A DNA stretch of 64,000 bases from Brachypterus glaber. Its lineage: Eukaryota; Arthropoda; Insecta; Coleoptera; Kateretidae. The first letter of the stretch is position 1. Each line of letters begins with the position of its first letter. Positions 12,840 to 24,615 of this stretch are shown in pieces. The notes beneath the pieces were generated by a model. That model was given only the letters and a program-made list of their open reading frames with translations. It made no database searches and had not been told where the DNA came from. A program made the position numbers and the translations under genes. The stretch spans positions 19,423,589-19,487,588 of the forward strand of contig OY294048.1 of NCBI GenBank assembly GCA_958510825.1, written 5' to 3'.

Positions 12840-13730
12840 CTTTGCAGGAATTTCGCTAAAACCGAATCCAATATTAAAAATTAAAATTTTTTAATTAATT
12901 TAAATTAAAAAAAAAAACGAATCCGATATGACGGAGATTTTTGTGAATTTTAAGGGATTTCGATAAAAAATGGTATTAAGGGGTCGCTGAAAGCAAACGT
13001 AATATTAAAAATGTTATATTTAGAATGGCCGATTCAATATGGCAGATTTATTTTCTGGGGTTTTGGGGCACTTAAACTAAATTCAGTATTAAAAAATAAA
13101 ATTCATAATGACCAGGACAGATCCAATATCTGTTTTGGAAACATTTACTGTGCAATTTTAATTGCTTGATGAAACAGACCATAATAATATATATAATGGA
13201 ATGGGTAGAATTACATAACTTGTTGTACTATTCACAGCGCCTGCGCTAGAATAGTATAATAAGGTAGACTCAAATTTGCCAAAATCGCCAAAAATCGTCC
13301 CAGACAAAAAATTCTTGGATACAAATGTGTTTCATAAAAAACAAGAAACTTTAAAAATGTACGTCCATCCGTCCTTCCGTCTATCCGTCTGATGTCACGT
13401 TTTTATGTACACGATAACTCAAGAACCATAATCCGATCGATTTGAATTTTTTAGAAAAAATCAAGTTCTATGAGGGGAAGATCTCTATTGTGTTTGAAAG
13501 TAATCCCTCCAAAAACAAAAAAAGTTATGGGGGTTAAACTTAAAAAAAAAATCGAAAAAAACTGTAAAAATATTCCGATAAACCCAAGTTTTTCAGGAAA
13601 AATTACTTTTATTATAAGGTAATCCTTATAATTCTACCAATTTCGAAAGTAATCCCCCCAAAAACAAAAAAGTTATGGGGGATTAAACTTTTTTTAAAAT
13701 TAAAAAATTGTCATTAATAAAAAAAAATAC
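12840..13730. repeat. Degenerate tandem repeat region (TGAAACCGAATC family)
   Basis: Loose repeats of a ~110-120 bp theme: a ggggttttggggcac/gggtcgctgaaagc line, then aatattaaaaatt, then a gatccaatatggcag-like line. The same theme occurs at 25860-26720 and 38280-38700. From 13330 the sequence changes to gtccatccgtcc-type runs followed by cgataactcaagaac, which also accompanies the 25.7-kb block. No gene. Confidence 0.45.
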
Positions 13731-14489
13731 AATGAAGGATATCGTTTTAAAGGCGGGTTTTGGGCTAAATGAGAAAAATATGTTTTTGATTAAAACAGTG
13801 CAAAATTATGAAAAAAAAATGATAAAAAACTGTTTACAAAGTTTATTGGCAGAAAAAAATATTACATAAAAAAATATTTTACATTTTTGTGTTATCGTAA
13901 ACCTGACAACAATGCATCATTTTAAAACTCGTCATGCGCTAAGTGACTCTTAGCCTAATGTTGATAAGATAAGATAATTTATTTAACGTATTAATGCCAC
14001 CATGGTGGATATACAAGTCAATTCTTGTTGACAATTTAAATTCTTTCAATTTTTTGTATATTTTTGTGTTTTTTGTAATAAATCCACTTTCAATCATTTT
14101 GTGCATTTGCTCATATCGAGGTTATATATCGTATATTATTTTGCAGCTATTAAATGTTTTGGGAAAATAATTTTAGTTTTGAGGTATATATATATATTCG
14201 TGCATTAAGAGAAGAAGAATGCGTAGTATTACATATCTTCACGGCTTGTTTAATTTTAATATTACTTTCTAATTTTACACCCATTTTTTACAGTGTATGA
14301 CCGCGTTTGTAATATTAAATGTTTACATAAATAATAACATTATTCTAAGGCATTTTTATACAAGCTATCAAATTAAACTAGGACGAAATGTTGAATAACA
14401 ATTCAAGATAATAGTAACACAGGCCCACAAAAAAAAACAAAATGTTCTTTCTTACAGACCTCGCTTTTTATAATTTTAGAAATGCTCAG
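13731..14489. other. AT-rich intergenic stretch
   Basis: No gene or repeat structure recognised. Confidence 0.4.
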
Positions 14490-15790
14490 GTACAGAGTTT
14501 TTTTTTCGGAGTGTGTTTTTGTTTTGTTTTGGTAGGGGCGCCAATTTAATTTTTGTAGAAACGCTTAGGGACAAAGTTTTTTTCCGGAGGGTATTTTTTT
14601 TTGTTTTGATATTTTCGGAGGGTACTTTTCTTTTTTGTTTTGGTAGGGGCGTCAAATATAATTTATATTGTAGAAACGCTCACGGACAAAGCTTTTTCTT
14701 TTTTTTTTGGGAGGGGGCCAAATTTGGTAGAAATGTTCACGGACGACAAAGCTTTTTTTTTTTCGGGGTGTTTTTTTGATGGCAGAGGCGTCAAATTTTG
14801 TAGAAACGCTCACGGACTAAGCTTTTTTTTTTTTTCGGATTTTCGGATGGTGTTTTTTTTTTTGTTTTGGCAAGGGCGCTAAATGGGGCGCCAGATTTTG
14901 TAGAAACGCTCACGGACAAAGTTTTTTTTTTTCATTTTACATGAGAATTCCAATTTAGGTCCGGGTCAAGATATTTTACATTTGTAGGGTTATTAAAAGT
15001 ATATAGTGGTCGATGAGTAAAGAATATATGTACAGTTTTATTAATATTTAACGAAAGTCTATTTGTTGAAAACCAATTTTTTGCATATGCGCCAATTCTT
15101 GTAGAATCGCTTAGGGACAAAGTTTTTTTTTTGTTTTTTTTTGAGGGTATTTTTTTGTTTTGGTAGGGGCACCAAATTTTGTAGAAATGGTCAGGGACAA
15201 AACTTGTTTTTCGGAGGGTACTTTTTTTGTTTTGGTAGGGGCACCAAGTGGGTTGCCAAAGTTTATAGAAACGCTCACCGACAAGGCTTCTTTTTTTCGG
15301 AGGATACTTTTTTTGTTTTTGAAGGGCGCCAAATTTTGTAGAAACGCTCAAGGGATCAAGGGACAAAACTTGTTTATCGGAGGGTACTTTTTTTGTTTTG
15401 GTAGGGGCGCCAAATGGGGCGCCAAGTGAGGTGCCAAATTTTATAGAAACGCTCACTGACAAAGCTAGGGTGGTTTTTGTTTTAGTAGGGGCGCCAAATT
15501 TTGCAGAAACGCTCACGGACAAAGCTTATTTTTTCGGAGGGTAGGGGCGCCAAATTTTTTTGTAGAAACACTTTGTTTTCGGTCTAGAAACACTTTTTTT
15601 TCGGTCGGAGGGTGTATTTGTTTGTTTTGTTTGGTAGGGGAGTCAAGTTCTTTAGTAGAAGCGCTCAGGGACTAATCTTTTTTTTTCGAAGGGTACTTTT
15701 TTGTAGGGGCGCCAAATTTTTCTAAAAACGCTCAGAGACAAAGTTTTTTTCCGGAGGCTGTTTTTTTCTTTTGGAAATGCCCTAAATTTA
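14490..15790. repeat. Array of ~70-95 bp GGCGCC repeats
   Basis: About 15 head-to-tail, partly degenerate units. Each reads gggcgccaaattttgtagaa, then acgctcacggacaaagc, a poly-T tract, cggagggtac, and ttttgttttggtagg. Unit length varies through the poly-T tracts and through extra ggcgccaa duplications (near 14880, 15240, 15415). The reverse-oriented theme is built into the 451-bp units at 18878-19779. Long frames across this block are translations of the repeat and not genes. Confidence 0.85.
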
Positions 15791-15805
15791 ATAAAAATGA
15801 CAAAT

Positions 15806-16580
15806 ATTTTTTTATGTCCAGTGGTGTGGAGTCTGGGGAGTTTAACATTGCACATGTCAAAATAAATATATCATAACATCGTCTGATACCCTTAACCAGA
15901 CTCAAGGTTTTTTTAGCGATATAAACAAATTTGACAATAAAAGACCTCCATGATCCCTAATTTGTTTCAAAACGACACGCACAGTGGAAAAAAATTATCA
16001 AAAATCTGGTAAAAACCTAAAATTTTACAGTGCTTTACCAGGGGGTCGGAGGGGGTCAAAATTGACCAAAAAGTGCATTGCGTAATACTTAAACGGCTAT
16101 ATTTTGTTTTTCATTCATTTTAAAAGTCCGAACGAAAAAGTGCAATAATGCTTTCCCGTAAAAATAAAATATTAAAATCGGAAACTATGTATACATTAAT
16201 ATTCAATATATTTATAAAAAAATTATATGATAACTAATTATTTTTATCACCATATTGAATCTGTAATTTTATTTATTGAAAATTTATTACTACTTTTAAA
16301 AAAACCTCTTAAATTCTTGTTTGCCAGTTTTGCAAAAAAAAAAGATTATTTTTATTACTAGCTTTATGATAAAATGTTTTCACTGTGCATGTGCTTTTGA
16401 AAAAAAAAATTAAGTATTAGGGAGGTCTTTTATTGTGAAATTTGTCTCGGAATTTGTTTAGATCACTAAAAAAACCTTGAGAAAAACAGTCTGGTTAAAG
16501 GTATCACAAAATTCTATGATATATTTTTGACATGCGAAACGTTAAACCCCCAGACTCCCCATCACTGGAGATAAAAAAAT
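15806..16580. mobile_element. Foldback element with ~150-bp arms
   Basis: The left arm (ttttatgtccagtggtgtgg, agtctggggag, acatgtcaaaa, taaccagactcaagg) recurs inverted at 16430-16575 (ccttgagaaaaacagtctgg, ttgacatgcg, cagactcccc). The middle contains gcgtaatacttaaacgg, resembling the termini of the AGGGAACGTTCAAG family. No ORF. Confidence 0.65.
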
Positions 16581-17329
16581 ATATGTAATTTTTAAAGCCT
16601 GTGTATGTAGGAGTATTAAATACATACGTTTTTGCCTGTATCTGTATTATTTATATAAAATTTTAATAAAATATATTGGTAAAACACAAAAAAAGAGCCA
16701 TATTTGAAGTTTGTAGCCCTGTAAAAAATTAACTAGATAGATATTTAAAATCTGCAAGTTATGGCATGAATCATTTTTATTTAGAAATATTTTCATAAAA
16801 AGACTTTTCCTGAAATCTTGCGGATTTGAGTGCATACAAAAAAAAACAATGTGCGCTATATCTCAAGATTTTGAGGGCCAAGAATTTTTTTCATTGCCAT
16901 ATTCGTTTTCAGCGCCCCAAAATACGCAAAAGAAATATAGTTTGGTTTATAAAAAAACAACTTTATTTTTTTTGTAGTCATGTAGGATAACTTATCCACA
17001 TCAACTCTCGATAAGTATAGGTACCTAATAATAATTTATTTAGTATAGTTACTAATATAAAGTAGGTTTACTAATTTAATGTGATTAAAATATTATAAAG
17101 CCATTTTAAAAATATACTTAAGGTTACGGAAATTTTACAGCACTAGGAAAAAAATATAAGGCTTAAAACCTGACCTCATCATTTCCGAGAAACGAAGAAC
17201 GCCAGGTAAGAGTTTTAATATTTTTTATGTAAAATCTAAACATTCTTATGTTTAAAAGTTTTACTTTAAATGGCATACCTCGTGAAAGGTAAAAATCTTA
17301 AAGATTTTAATTCGTTTAATCCCTGTAAA
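16581..17329. other. AT-rich intergenic stretch
   Basis: No gene or repeat structure recognised. Confidence 0.4.
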
Positions 17330-18270
17330 GAAAATCCTATAGGTTACATATAGGAAATTTCCACGAGGATCAATATAGGATTTTTTCCTAGTCGTTCCAC
17401 ACATGAAATTTCCTTTAAATTGTAGGAATTTTGAAAAAATTTCCTATGTTGTACCACATGGACCCACACAAAAATTTTCAGATAATTTAGACTGGGAATC
17501 TGTAGGAAATTTCCTAGTGGTTCCATATGGGAAACTTTCACGCGGAAATATATAGGATTTTTGTCGCATTTCCATGAGTGCATACATACAATATACATAC
17601 AATACATACATATGTGGGGGTGAATTTCAAAACGCAGTTTTTGACTTTGTGACATAGCAGCTTGTCAATTACTTGACAATCAAATTGTATTGTTTACTAA
17701 GTGACAAGCTGCTATGTCACAAAGTCAAAAACTGCGTTTTGAAATTTATCTCCTTATATAATTTACATACATACATATACATACACATGTATAAAAAAAA
17801 TTTCTTTAAATTATGGGAATCCATAAGAAATTTCCCGTGTGTTTCATATATGAAATATATTCAATATATTGAGATGGCATCGGAAGATAATTGCCTAGCA
17901 TAAAAAGTACCCGAGCCCGTAGTCAAAAGGCCTTCATCCATTGAAAAAAAGTACATAATATGTATACAATTTATTTTTAATTATTTACTTATACAGCAAT
18001 TTCCGTGTGGTTCGGCGTGATTTGATATTGAAATCACGTGGAAAATTATAACATGGAAACAATAGGAAATTTCCTTAAAAAATGTGTGGAATTCAGAAGG
18101 AGATTTCTTAAAAACCGAAAGAAACAATATTGTTTCCGTCGAGGTTTCCGTTATTTCATATTTATGAAATTTCATCAAAAAAAATTGCGAGATTCAAAAG
18201 ATTTCCTAGAAGTTCCACAATTATCTCCTATAATTTTCTACAATACCACGTGGTTCCAAGTTGTTTACAT
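17330..18270. repeat. Degenerate repeats around AGGAAATTTCC
   Basis: Many loosely spaced copies of aggaaatttcct with flanking gtggttccatatgg/accacatgg appear on both strands, inverted either side of the hairpin at 17623-17746. The block looks like a decayed palindromic element. Frames reading through it are repeat translations. Confidence 0.5.
17623..17746. mobile_element. Perfect 45-bp-arm hairpin
   Basis: 17623-17667 is exactly complementary to 17702-17746 (45 of 45), separated by 34 bp. The arms include aaaacgcagtttttgac and gtgacatagcagcttgtca. Perfect arms imply a recent insertion or active homogenisation. Confidence 0.9.
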
Positions 18271-18877
18271 ATGAACTTTTACAGCAGGGAGAGAAAGGCT
18301 TGCTCTTACATTATTTACAGATGTAAAAGCAAGCCAAATGACTGGTTTTGGAATAGAGAATCCTTACACTTTCCTTTAGATTAGCAATATTTTCCAACAA
18401 ATTTTTTTATTAATAAATTATTCTTCACATAAAATTAATCTTTGGCGATGTATCCTACTTCATAATCAGGATATTTTCCTGCGATCCCGCTTGAATTAAA
18501 GTGGAAGAATTTTTTAAGCATGGATAAAGTAATGAAAAATATATTGAAATTCTGTGACCACCCATGGATTCATGTATGGCCGCCCTTTACGTTTTACCGA
18601 CTTGTGGGGTGCAGAGGCGATGGAAACAAGCACTTGCTGAGGTCGTCACTATGAGACTTAAAGAAGTTCAGAGGCGTACTAACTTCTTTCGATATATAGA
18701 TGTATAAAACCAGTTCCGAGCACAGTCGGTATGAGCCCGGGTACAGGAAGGACACTGGGCCCCCCAAAAATTAGACAAAAAAAATACTTTTAAGTTAAAA
18801 TAAAGCATTTCGGCATTGCACTTTATTTGGAGCACCTAGATTTACTCATACACAGCTTTTTTTCTAAATACTGAAGA
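18271..18877. other. Intergenic stretch, nothing recognised
   Basis: A moderately GC-richer patch at 18560-18760 has no open frame or known motif that could be supported. It may be an old transposon fragment. Confidence 0.3.
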
Positions 18878-19779
18878 TATATTTTTATGTTTTGTTGTAT
18901 TTTTAATACAATCTTATTTGTTAATACATACACTTGGCGCCCATACAAAAAAGAATTGGAGCCAAAAAAATACCTTCATGAAAAAAGCTTTGTCCCTAAC
19001 GGTTTCTACCAAACTAACTTGGCGCCCCTGCAAAAAAAATTGGCACCCCAAAAAAAAAATTGGCTCCCCCTACCGCCCAAAACTTACCTTTAAGAAAAAA
19101 AGCTTTGTCCCTGACGGTTTCTACCAAACTTGGCGCCCATGCAAAAAAAGTTAGCTCCCAAAGCTAGCGAAACAGGAAGCCTTATCAGTTTTTTGCTCAA
19201 TTTTTTTTATTTTCATGTAACTTTTTGTAGTTTTATTATTAGAATATGATTTCATAGGTAAAATACATAAAAAATACCTTGTTGTAACACCGTAGCTACG
19301 GTGTTACAATGTTAGCATTAACTGTTTATATATTTTTATGTTTTGTTGTATTTTTAATACAATCTTATTTGTTAATACATACACTTGGCGCCCATACAAA
19401 AAAGAATTGGAGCCAAAAAAATACCTTCATGAAAAAAGCTTTGTCCCTAACGGTTTCTACCAAACTAACTTGGCGCCCCTGCAAAAAAAATTGGCACCCC
19501 AAAAAAAAAATTGGCTCCCCCTACCGCCCAAAACTTACCTTTAAGAAAAAAAGCTTTGTCCCTGACGGTTTCTACCAAACTTGGCGCCCATGCAAAAAAA
19601 GTTAGCTCCCAAAGCTAGCGAAACAGGAAGCCTTATCAGTTTTTTGCTCAATTTTTTTTATTTTCATGTAACTTTTTGTAGTTTTATTATTAGAATATGA
19701 TTTCATAGGTAAAATACATAAAAAATACCTTGTTGTAACACCGTAGCTACGGTGTTACAATGTTAGCATTAACTGTTTT
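18878..19779. repeat. Two tandem copies of a 451-bp unit
   Basis: Copy 1 (18878-19328) and copy 2 (19329-19779) are essentially identical. Each contains two reverse-oriented GGCGCC-family units (tttgtccctgacggtttcta, then caaacttggcgccc) and ends with a perfect 28-bp palindrome centred on GTAGCTAC (19282-19309 and 19733-19760). The 98-codon and 68-codon frames are repeat translations. Confidence 0.9.
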
Positions 19780-19866
19780 CGACTAAAATGCATTTTAACA
19801 AGCATTTAAAAATAAAATTTCACGTTTCGTAGACCAAAAATTAAACACTAAAGTGTTAAATATATA

Positions 19867-20824
19867 CAGGGTGATCAATAACTGAAATGCCAAAATTTAA
19901 GAGGTGATTCTGCAAAATACCAAAAAAAGTTCCTATAAAGGTTGTTCCACAAATGAGCCCTAAGGGATCTACGGCCCTTTAAAATTGTAATAAAAATAAA
20001 GTTTTTAATTAATAAATCTGGTACCCTTTAAGCTAGAGCGACGGGCTTTTACATGTATACTATTATTAATAAAGGCAATAATAATTATGTTAATTTATTT
20101 TTTTGAATTTATACATTTTTGCCCGAAACTTTTTTATGTGTATTTTTTTGGATTTTTTTTTAAAAAAAGTGGATTCCTTGAGTAAATACATAAAAAATTT
20201 CATAGTGTAACACTGTAGGAGGAACCGTTTTCAAAAAAAAAAATCCAATTAAGAGGAAGTATAATCTTGTGCCACCAAAAACGTTACTTTTTAAAAGGCT
20301 ATTACTCCTTTAATATTAAATTTAGGTGTTTTGGTGAAGAATACTTTTTTGCTCAGTTTTAAATGAAGAATCACCCTGCAGCATTAAAATTTTAATTATG
20401 CTTTTTTTGTTCCCCTTTCAATATGTCATCTTCAAAGGGCCGTATCTCGAGAGGGATCCCTTAGGGCTCATTTCCAGACCAACCTTTAAAGAAACCTTTT
20501 TCATATTTTTGGATGTAGAATCACCTCTTAAATTTTGGCATGGCAGTTACTGATCACCACGGGTCGGATCGAAGTAGCCATTACCGGGGGCATGCAAAAA
20601 CTATTTTTTCAAGTAAATAGACACTTTAAACTATTGTTCACCAAGCGGAATGTCATGTCGACGCTGTTAATACTCAGTGAATGACGTGGTCATTGTCCAT
20701 GACTCATAGAGAGTCTTTATTTTTTTTTTGAAAATTGTTTCCCTTTTCAAAAAACGAATAATTAATAAAAAAAAACAATATTTTTGTAATGGGAACTTTG
20801 ATCCGACCCGTACTGATCACCCTG
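19867..20824. mobile_element. Mariner-like MITE interrupted by a second element
   Basis: TIRs start CAGGGTGATCAATAACTG on the left and, reverse-complemented, CAGGGTGATCAGTAACTG on the right. They continue for ~45 bp (ccaaaatttaagaggtgatt) and are flanked by TA. Terminal CAGGGTG with a TA duplication is typical of mariner-type elements. Without its insert the element is ~695 bp and lacks a transposase. A second copy is at 59344-60042. Confidence 0.8.
20559..20811. mobile_element. TIR element inserted in the MITE, 10-bp target duplication
   Basis: Starts acgggtcggatc and ends gatccgacccgt. It is flanked on both sides by actgatcacc (20549-20558 and 20812-20821), a direct 10-bp duplication of the host MITE sequence. 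It contains cactttaaact and gacgctgttaa blocks shared with the element at 30339-30690. A 9-10 bp duplication suggests a Mutator-like superfamily; this is inference, as no transposase is present. Confidence 0.8.
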
Positions 20825-21729
20825 TATGTCAATATCATAAAACTAGGAAAAAAGTTCCTAGACAAGGATCTTTAGAAATGGTCCATTTTAGGACACCGTA
20901 ATTCCGACATTCCCTTAGGATAGCTTCTTGGAAGTTCCTACATGCATTATAATAGGTGTGAGTAATTTCCACTCGGTTATAAAAAGTACAAAATGATTGG
21001 AAATTGGAAATTAGACTGCAATATGTACGTAAAAACCAAAGTAGTGTTGGTGAAACGCTTTTGTTTAAGCCTGGAGCCACTTTACATAGCCATTGTTTGC
21101 GTTTTCTTTATTCTAACCAAACCGGCGCTATGGAAGAAAGAACATGCTGTTAAAATTATAATTTTTAAGTAGTTATGGGTCGTAATTGTGCATTCTCATG
21201 AGAACGAAACGCTGTTAAAAAAATACATAAACAAACTTTCAATTCTTCTATTTCAGTTTTATTGCAATTATTTCCCTCATATAATATGGACCGTGTTTTC
21301 CAACATGTTAAGCCACATTGTGATATGACAGTACACAGTGCGGTGGTAGGACAATTTAAATTAACTTAAAATTAACCCATTTCTGTTTCTATACGTCGAT
21401 TCTATGAGACGTAAGGATTCATCATGATTTTGACCAAAAATAAAAAAAAACTATCGATCACTTTATCTTATTAACCCTTTCGCTCCTGTAGGGACATATA
21501 CGTCCCAACAGATGTTGAAAGATCCATTTCGCTCCTGTAGAGACATACCTATATGTCCCAGCAGATGTTAAAAAAATCCTATAGTCAAAAAAGAACATTT
21601 AAAATGCACAGAACAGGGACATTTTTTTTTATAGTCCAAACTTGATATCAAGTAATATCAGTACTTAGCTATAAGTTGCTAATGGGATATATTTATCCAG
21701 CTTTAAAACACTGTATGTGCACATGCACA
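20825..21729. other. Intergenic stretch with one short tandem pair
   Basis: 21480-21570 contains two ~55-bp repeats (cgctcctgtagggacatata, then gtcccaacagatgtt). No gene was recognised. An 81-codon minus frame at 20835-21080 has no identifiable domain. Confidence 0.4.
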
Positions 21730-21899
21730 TGTGACACTGCACAAAGAAACCCTGTTAGCACAAAGAAACCCTGTTAGTGTGTCAAATTTACGTATTTCTT
21801 TTTTTGTCAAATTCTTATGTAGAGAAGTTTTTTATATAAGAATCCGATTTTTTTTTAATTTTACACACTAACTGGATTTCTTTGTGCAGGGTCACATAA
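21730..21899. mobile_element. Small MITE with TGTGACACTGCACAAAG ends
   Basis: The left end tgtgacactgcacaaagaaa matches the inverse of the right end (ttctttgtgcagggtcaca), with taaccctgttag-type subterminal sequence repeated twice on the left. ~170 bp, no ORF. Confidence 0.65.
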
Positions 21900-22240
21900 T
21901 ATGTTATATTGGGAGAAACCTATCCCACTTATTTTTTTTTTTGTAAAAGAACATTAAAAAAATATATTTCACTTGCCTCGTTCTTTTGATAGCATTTTAT
22001 TTTATATAAAATCCATATACTGGGTGTTTCACGGTAGACAGATCAGACGATTTGTGGCGTTATAGACCCAATCTTTAATTCTCTACTCACTTTTGTTTTT
22101 GAGCTAGAGCTCCACAGAAGCATTTTTTTGCACATAACAACCTTTTTAAATGCTAAAATTTAAAAGAATTGCAACTTTTCTTTGTCATACAATACTTTTT
22201 TTACTAAAAACATTAACTTTTAAATTTGAAGTCAAAAAAG

Positions 22241-22388
22241 GCCTATTCACATGTACCATTGAAATCTATTCAATATTGACAAACATTGCAATACCATGCA
22301 GTTTTAATACAGTTGACGTAAATGACCTTGCAATTTTCGTCAATATTGCCACAAATTTCAATCTCAATGGTACATGTGAATAGGGCTG
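22241..22388. repeat. Imperfect hairpin
   Basis: gcctattcacatgtaccatt at the left pairs with aatggtacatgtgaataggg at the right, with ~148 bp in total. Short non-coding foldback directly upstream of the nested transposon stack. Confidence 0.7.
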
Positions 22389-22444
22389 AAAGCAAAGGAA
22401 CCTATACTGCCCTACAAAGGGAACGTTCAAGTATTACGTAACGC

Positions 22445-24391
22445 CCCTGATAGCACCAAAACCTCCCAGGTAGCAAAATAACATCACATTCATGTTAGAA
22501 CCATGTTAATATGTGACTTGTGATGTTACAATACTTGTGGCATTAACATTGATGTGACATCGCATGGATGTCCTAAGTCCTACTTCATTAACATCACAGT
22601 GTGATGTCCCAAAAATAACGTGTTTGTGATAACATCAATGGGATGTAACAAAAATAACGTGTTTGTGATAACATCAATGGGATGTCACAAAAATAACGTG
22701 TTTGTGATAACATCAATAATATTCTTATTATTATTTAAGTAGGTATATCCAATAACTAATAATAATTAATTATTAAGCTTGAGAAAAACAATACATTTCG
22801 TAATAAATATGCAATAAAAAAAAATAATACAACAAATATTAGGTTAGTTTTGTCAAAACAGTTATTTCGACCACTTATACCTAGCTAATTATAAATATAA
22901 TTTGTTAATACTTACACCTAGTTGATCCATTTCACACAAAGACTATTATTTCTTTGATTTCACACCACAAATCTCAGTATGTCTGTTTTTCACACCAATA
23001 GAAAATATTACTTTGTAAAAACCAAAACTCGCGTGGCAATATGAACATGTGATGAAAACAACCAATGGGAATCGAGAATGTCCGCGTTGGTAAGTTGTAG
23101 TTCATTTGGGGACATCATTTAATATCACAAATTTCACATAGATTTAACATCAGTTTTTTCACATCGCATTAACGTGTTCAATTTAACATCAACTTTTTCA
23201 CATTACAGTAACGTGTACACATTAACATCAAAAAAATTACTATAATGTGATGTTAAATTCTAGTAACATAACATCACACGCTACCTGGGCTTCTAAGAAT
23301 ATTCTTAAAATAAATAGCCGGAAGTACAGCATGCTTCTTAGAAGCATGTCTATTTTGCTCAGGATATTCTAAGAACGATTAAAGAAATGCAAAGGATACC
23401 GTTTTAATCGTGCTGGGAGTTCCTAAGAAGGTTCTTAAAAGCCTCTGCATCAAATAAGAATGTTTTAAGAAGCATGTTAAGAATATTCTTAGAAGTAGGT
23501 ACATGTACTTTTAAGAATATTCTTAGCATGCTTCTAAAAATATTCTAATTTGATGCATTTAAGTAATAGTATTGAATATTGCGCATGCGCAAACAAAGTA
23601 GGTAGGCGTTTCAGAATTCTGCATTAATGTAGTTTTTCTCTTTCTTTTAATTTTATTTTATAATACTCTATCCTTTTTATGGAGTGATATCATAAATTTG
23701 GACATGGCGAAAATTTTTACATCTTTGTGATAAACCTAATAATTAAAGTATATAAAAATCTTTAGATATAGCATCCATCAGGTAAGATTCATATGGGATA
23801 TGCAGTTTTACTGTGAAAGTAAACTTTGTACCAAACATAAAAATCATGCGCCACACAAAAATCCAATGTTTAGAGAAAAAAATAGTAAATAATTATCATT
23901 TCAAAAAATAATAATTTTAATTTTTTGTCTAAAACTATATAATAATGACTTTATGTCTAAAAATACATCCATTTGTACTACTACTACGGTAAAACTTATG
24001 TTATTAACTACAATTTTAAGAATATTTGTAATTCTAACCTAATAAAATTAAAATAATATAAGGCCATATTACTATTCTAAAAACATTCCCATTAGAATAT
24101 TTTAAGAATATGTATTTGAGCATATTCTTAGCAAAATACTCTAATCATGCTTAGCATGTGCACTATAGCATTATTCTAAAAATATTCCCATTAGAATATT
24201 TTAAGAATATGTATTGGGAATATTCTTAGCAAAATACTCTAATCATGCTAAGAATGTTTAGAGTAGAAGCACTTATGCTACTACAGCAGTGCACCTTTTA
24301 AGAACATGCTTAGCATGTTTACAGCATTATGCTAAGAACCTTTTCAAGGGAACGATTAAAAAACCTTCTTAGGATGAAGTGTGTTATCAGG
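22445..24391. mobile_element. CCCTGATARCAC element rich in AGAATATTCTTA
   Basis: Left CCCTGATAGCAC and right inverted CCCTGATAACAC delimit an insert into the preceding element. Comparison with 58885-59033 gives an inferred empty site and a 2-bp GC duplication. Its own body (23291-24390) holds many copies of palindromic ttaagaatattcttag, aagcatgct and tctaaaaatattc motifs on both strands. No ORF. Confidence 0.6.
22467..23290. mobile_element. CCCAGGTAGC TIR element, innermost
   Basis: Left CCCAGGTAGC and right GCTACCTGGG flank 824 bp densely filled with aacatcac/gtgatgtt motifs. A 36-39 bp unit (aaaataacgtgtttgtgata, acatcaatgggatgt) is repeated three times at 22612-22710. No transposase. A 2-bp CT duplication is possible. 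Confidence 0.7.
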
Positions 24392-24511
24392 GGCAAATTG
24401 TGATCATTTTGGACCCCCACCCCCCCTGTAACGCTACTTTCCTAAACCATTAACATGGGCGTAACACTCCAAAATCAGCGTTACGTAATACTTGAACGTT
24501 CCCTACGCTAG

Positions 24512-24615
24512 AAAGCAGTAACTCCATTTGTCGCATAGCAGCGTTTTCAAAGTTTTACATCAGAGTTGACGTGAAAACGTTCGTTGCTATGCGACAAACG
24601 GAGTTACTGCTTTCC
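24512..24615. repeat. Hairpin with ~31-bp arms
   Basis: gaaagcagtaactccatttg, then tcgcatagcag at the left pairs with ttgctatgcgacaaacggag, then ttactgctttc at the right with only a few mismatches. Confidence 0.8.

Larger units (their letters stand above)
22419..24503. mobile_element. GGGAACGTTCAAGTATTACG element, interrupted copy
   Basis: TIRs GGGAACGTTCAAGTATTACG at both ends (inverted on the right). Its terminal ~35 and ~110 bp align with the short intact copy at 58885-59033, so the remaining ~1.9 kb is inserted DNA. See also 53284-53533 and an isolated end at 48391-48417. Confidence 0.8.

Noticed and set aside
14932..15522. 196-codon minus frame with repeated VSVSxKFGAP
   Set aside because: Pure translation of the GGCGCC tandem array. 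The repeating peptide mirrors the DNA repeat and the frame has no other support.
20835..21080. 81-codon minus frame MAPGLNKSVSPTLLWF...
   Set aside because: No recognisable domain, next to a transposon end and without splice or promoter support.
22600..22710. CRISPR-like array (three ~36-39 bp repeats)
   Set aside because: Repeats are adjacent without spacers and lie inside a eukaryotic TIR element.
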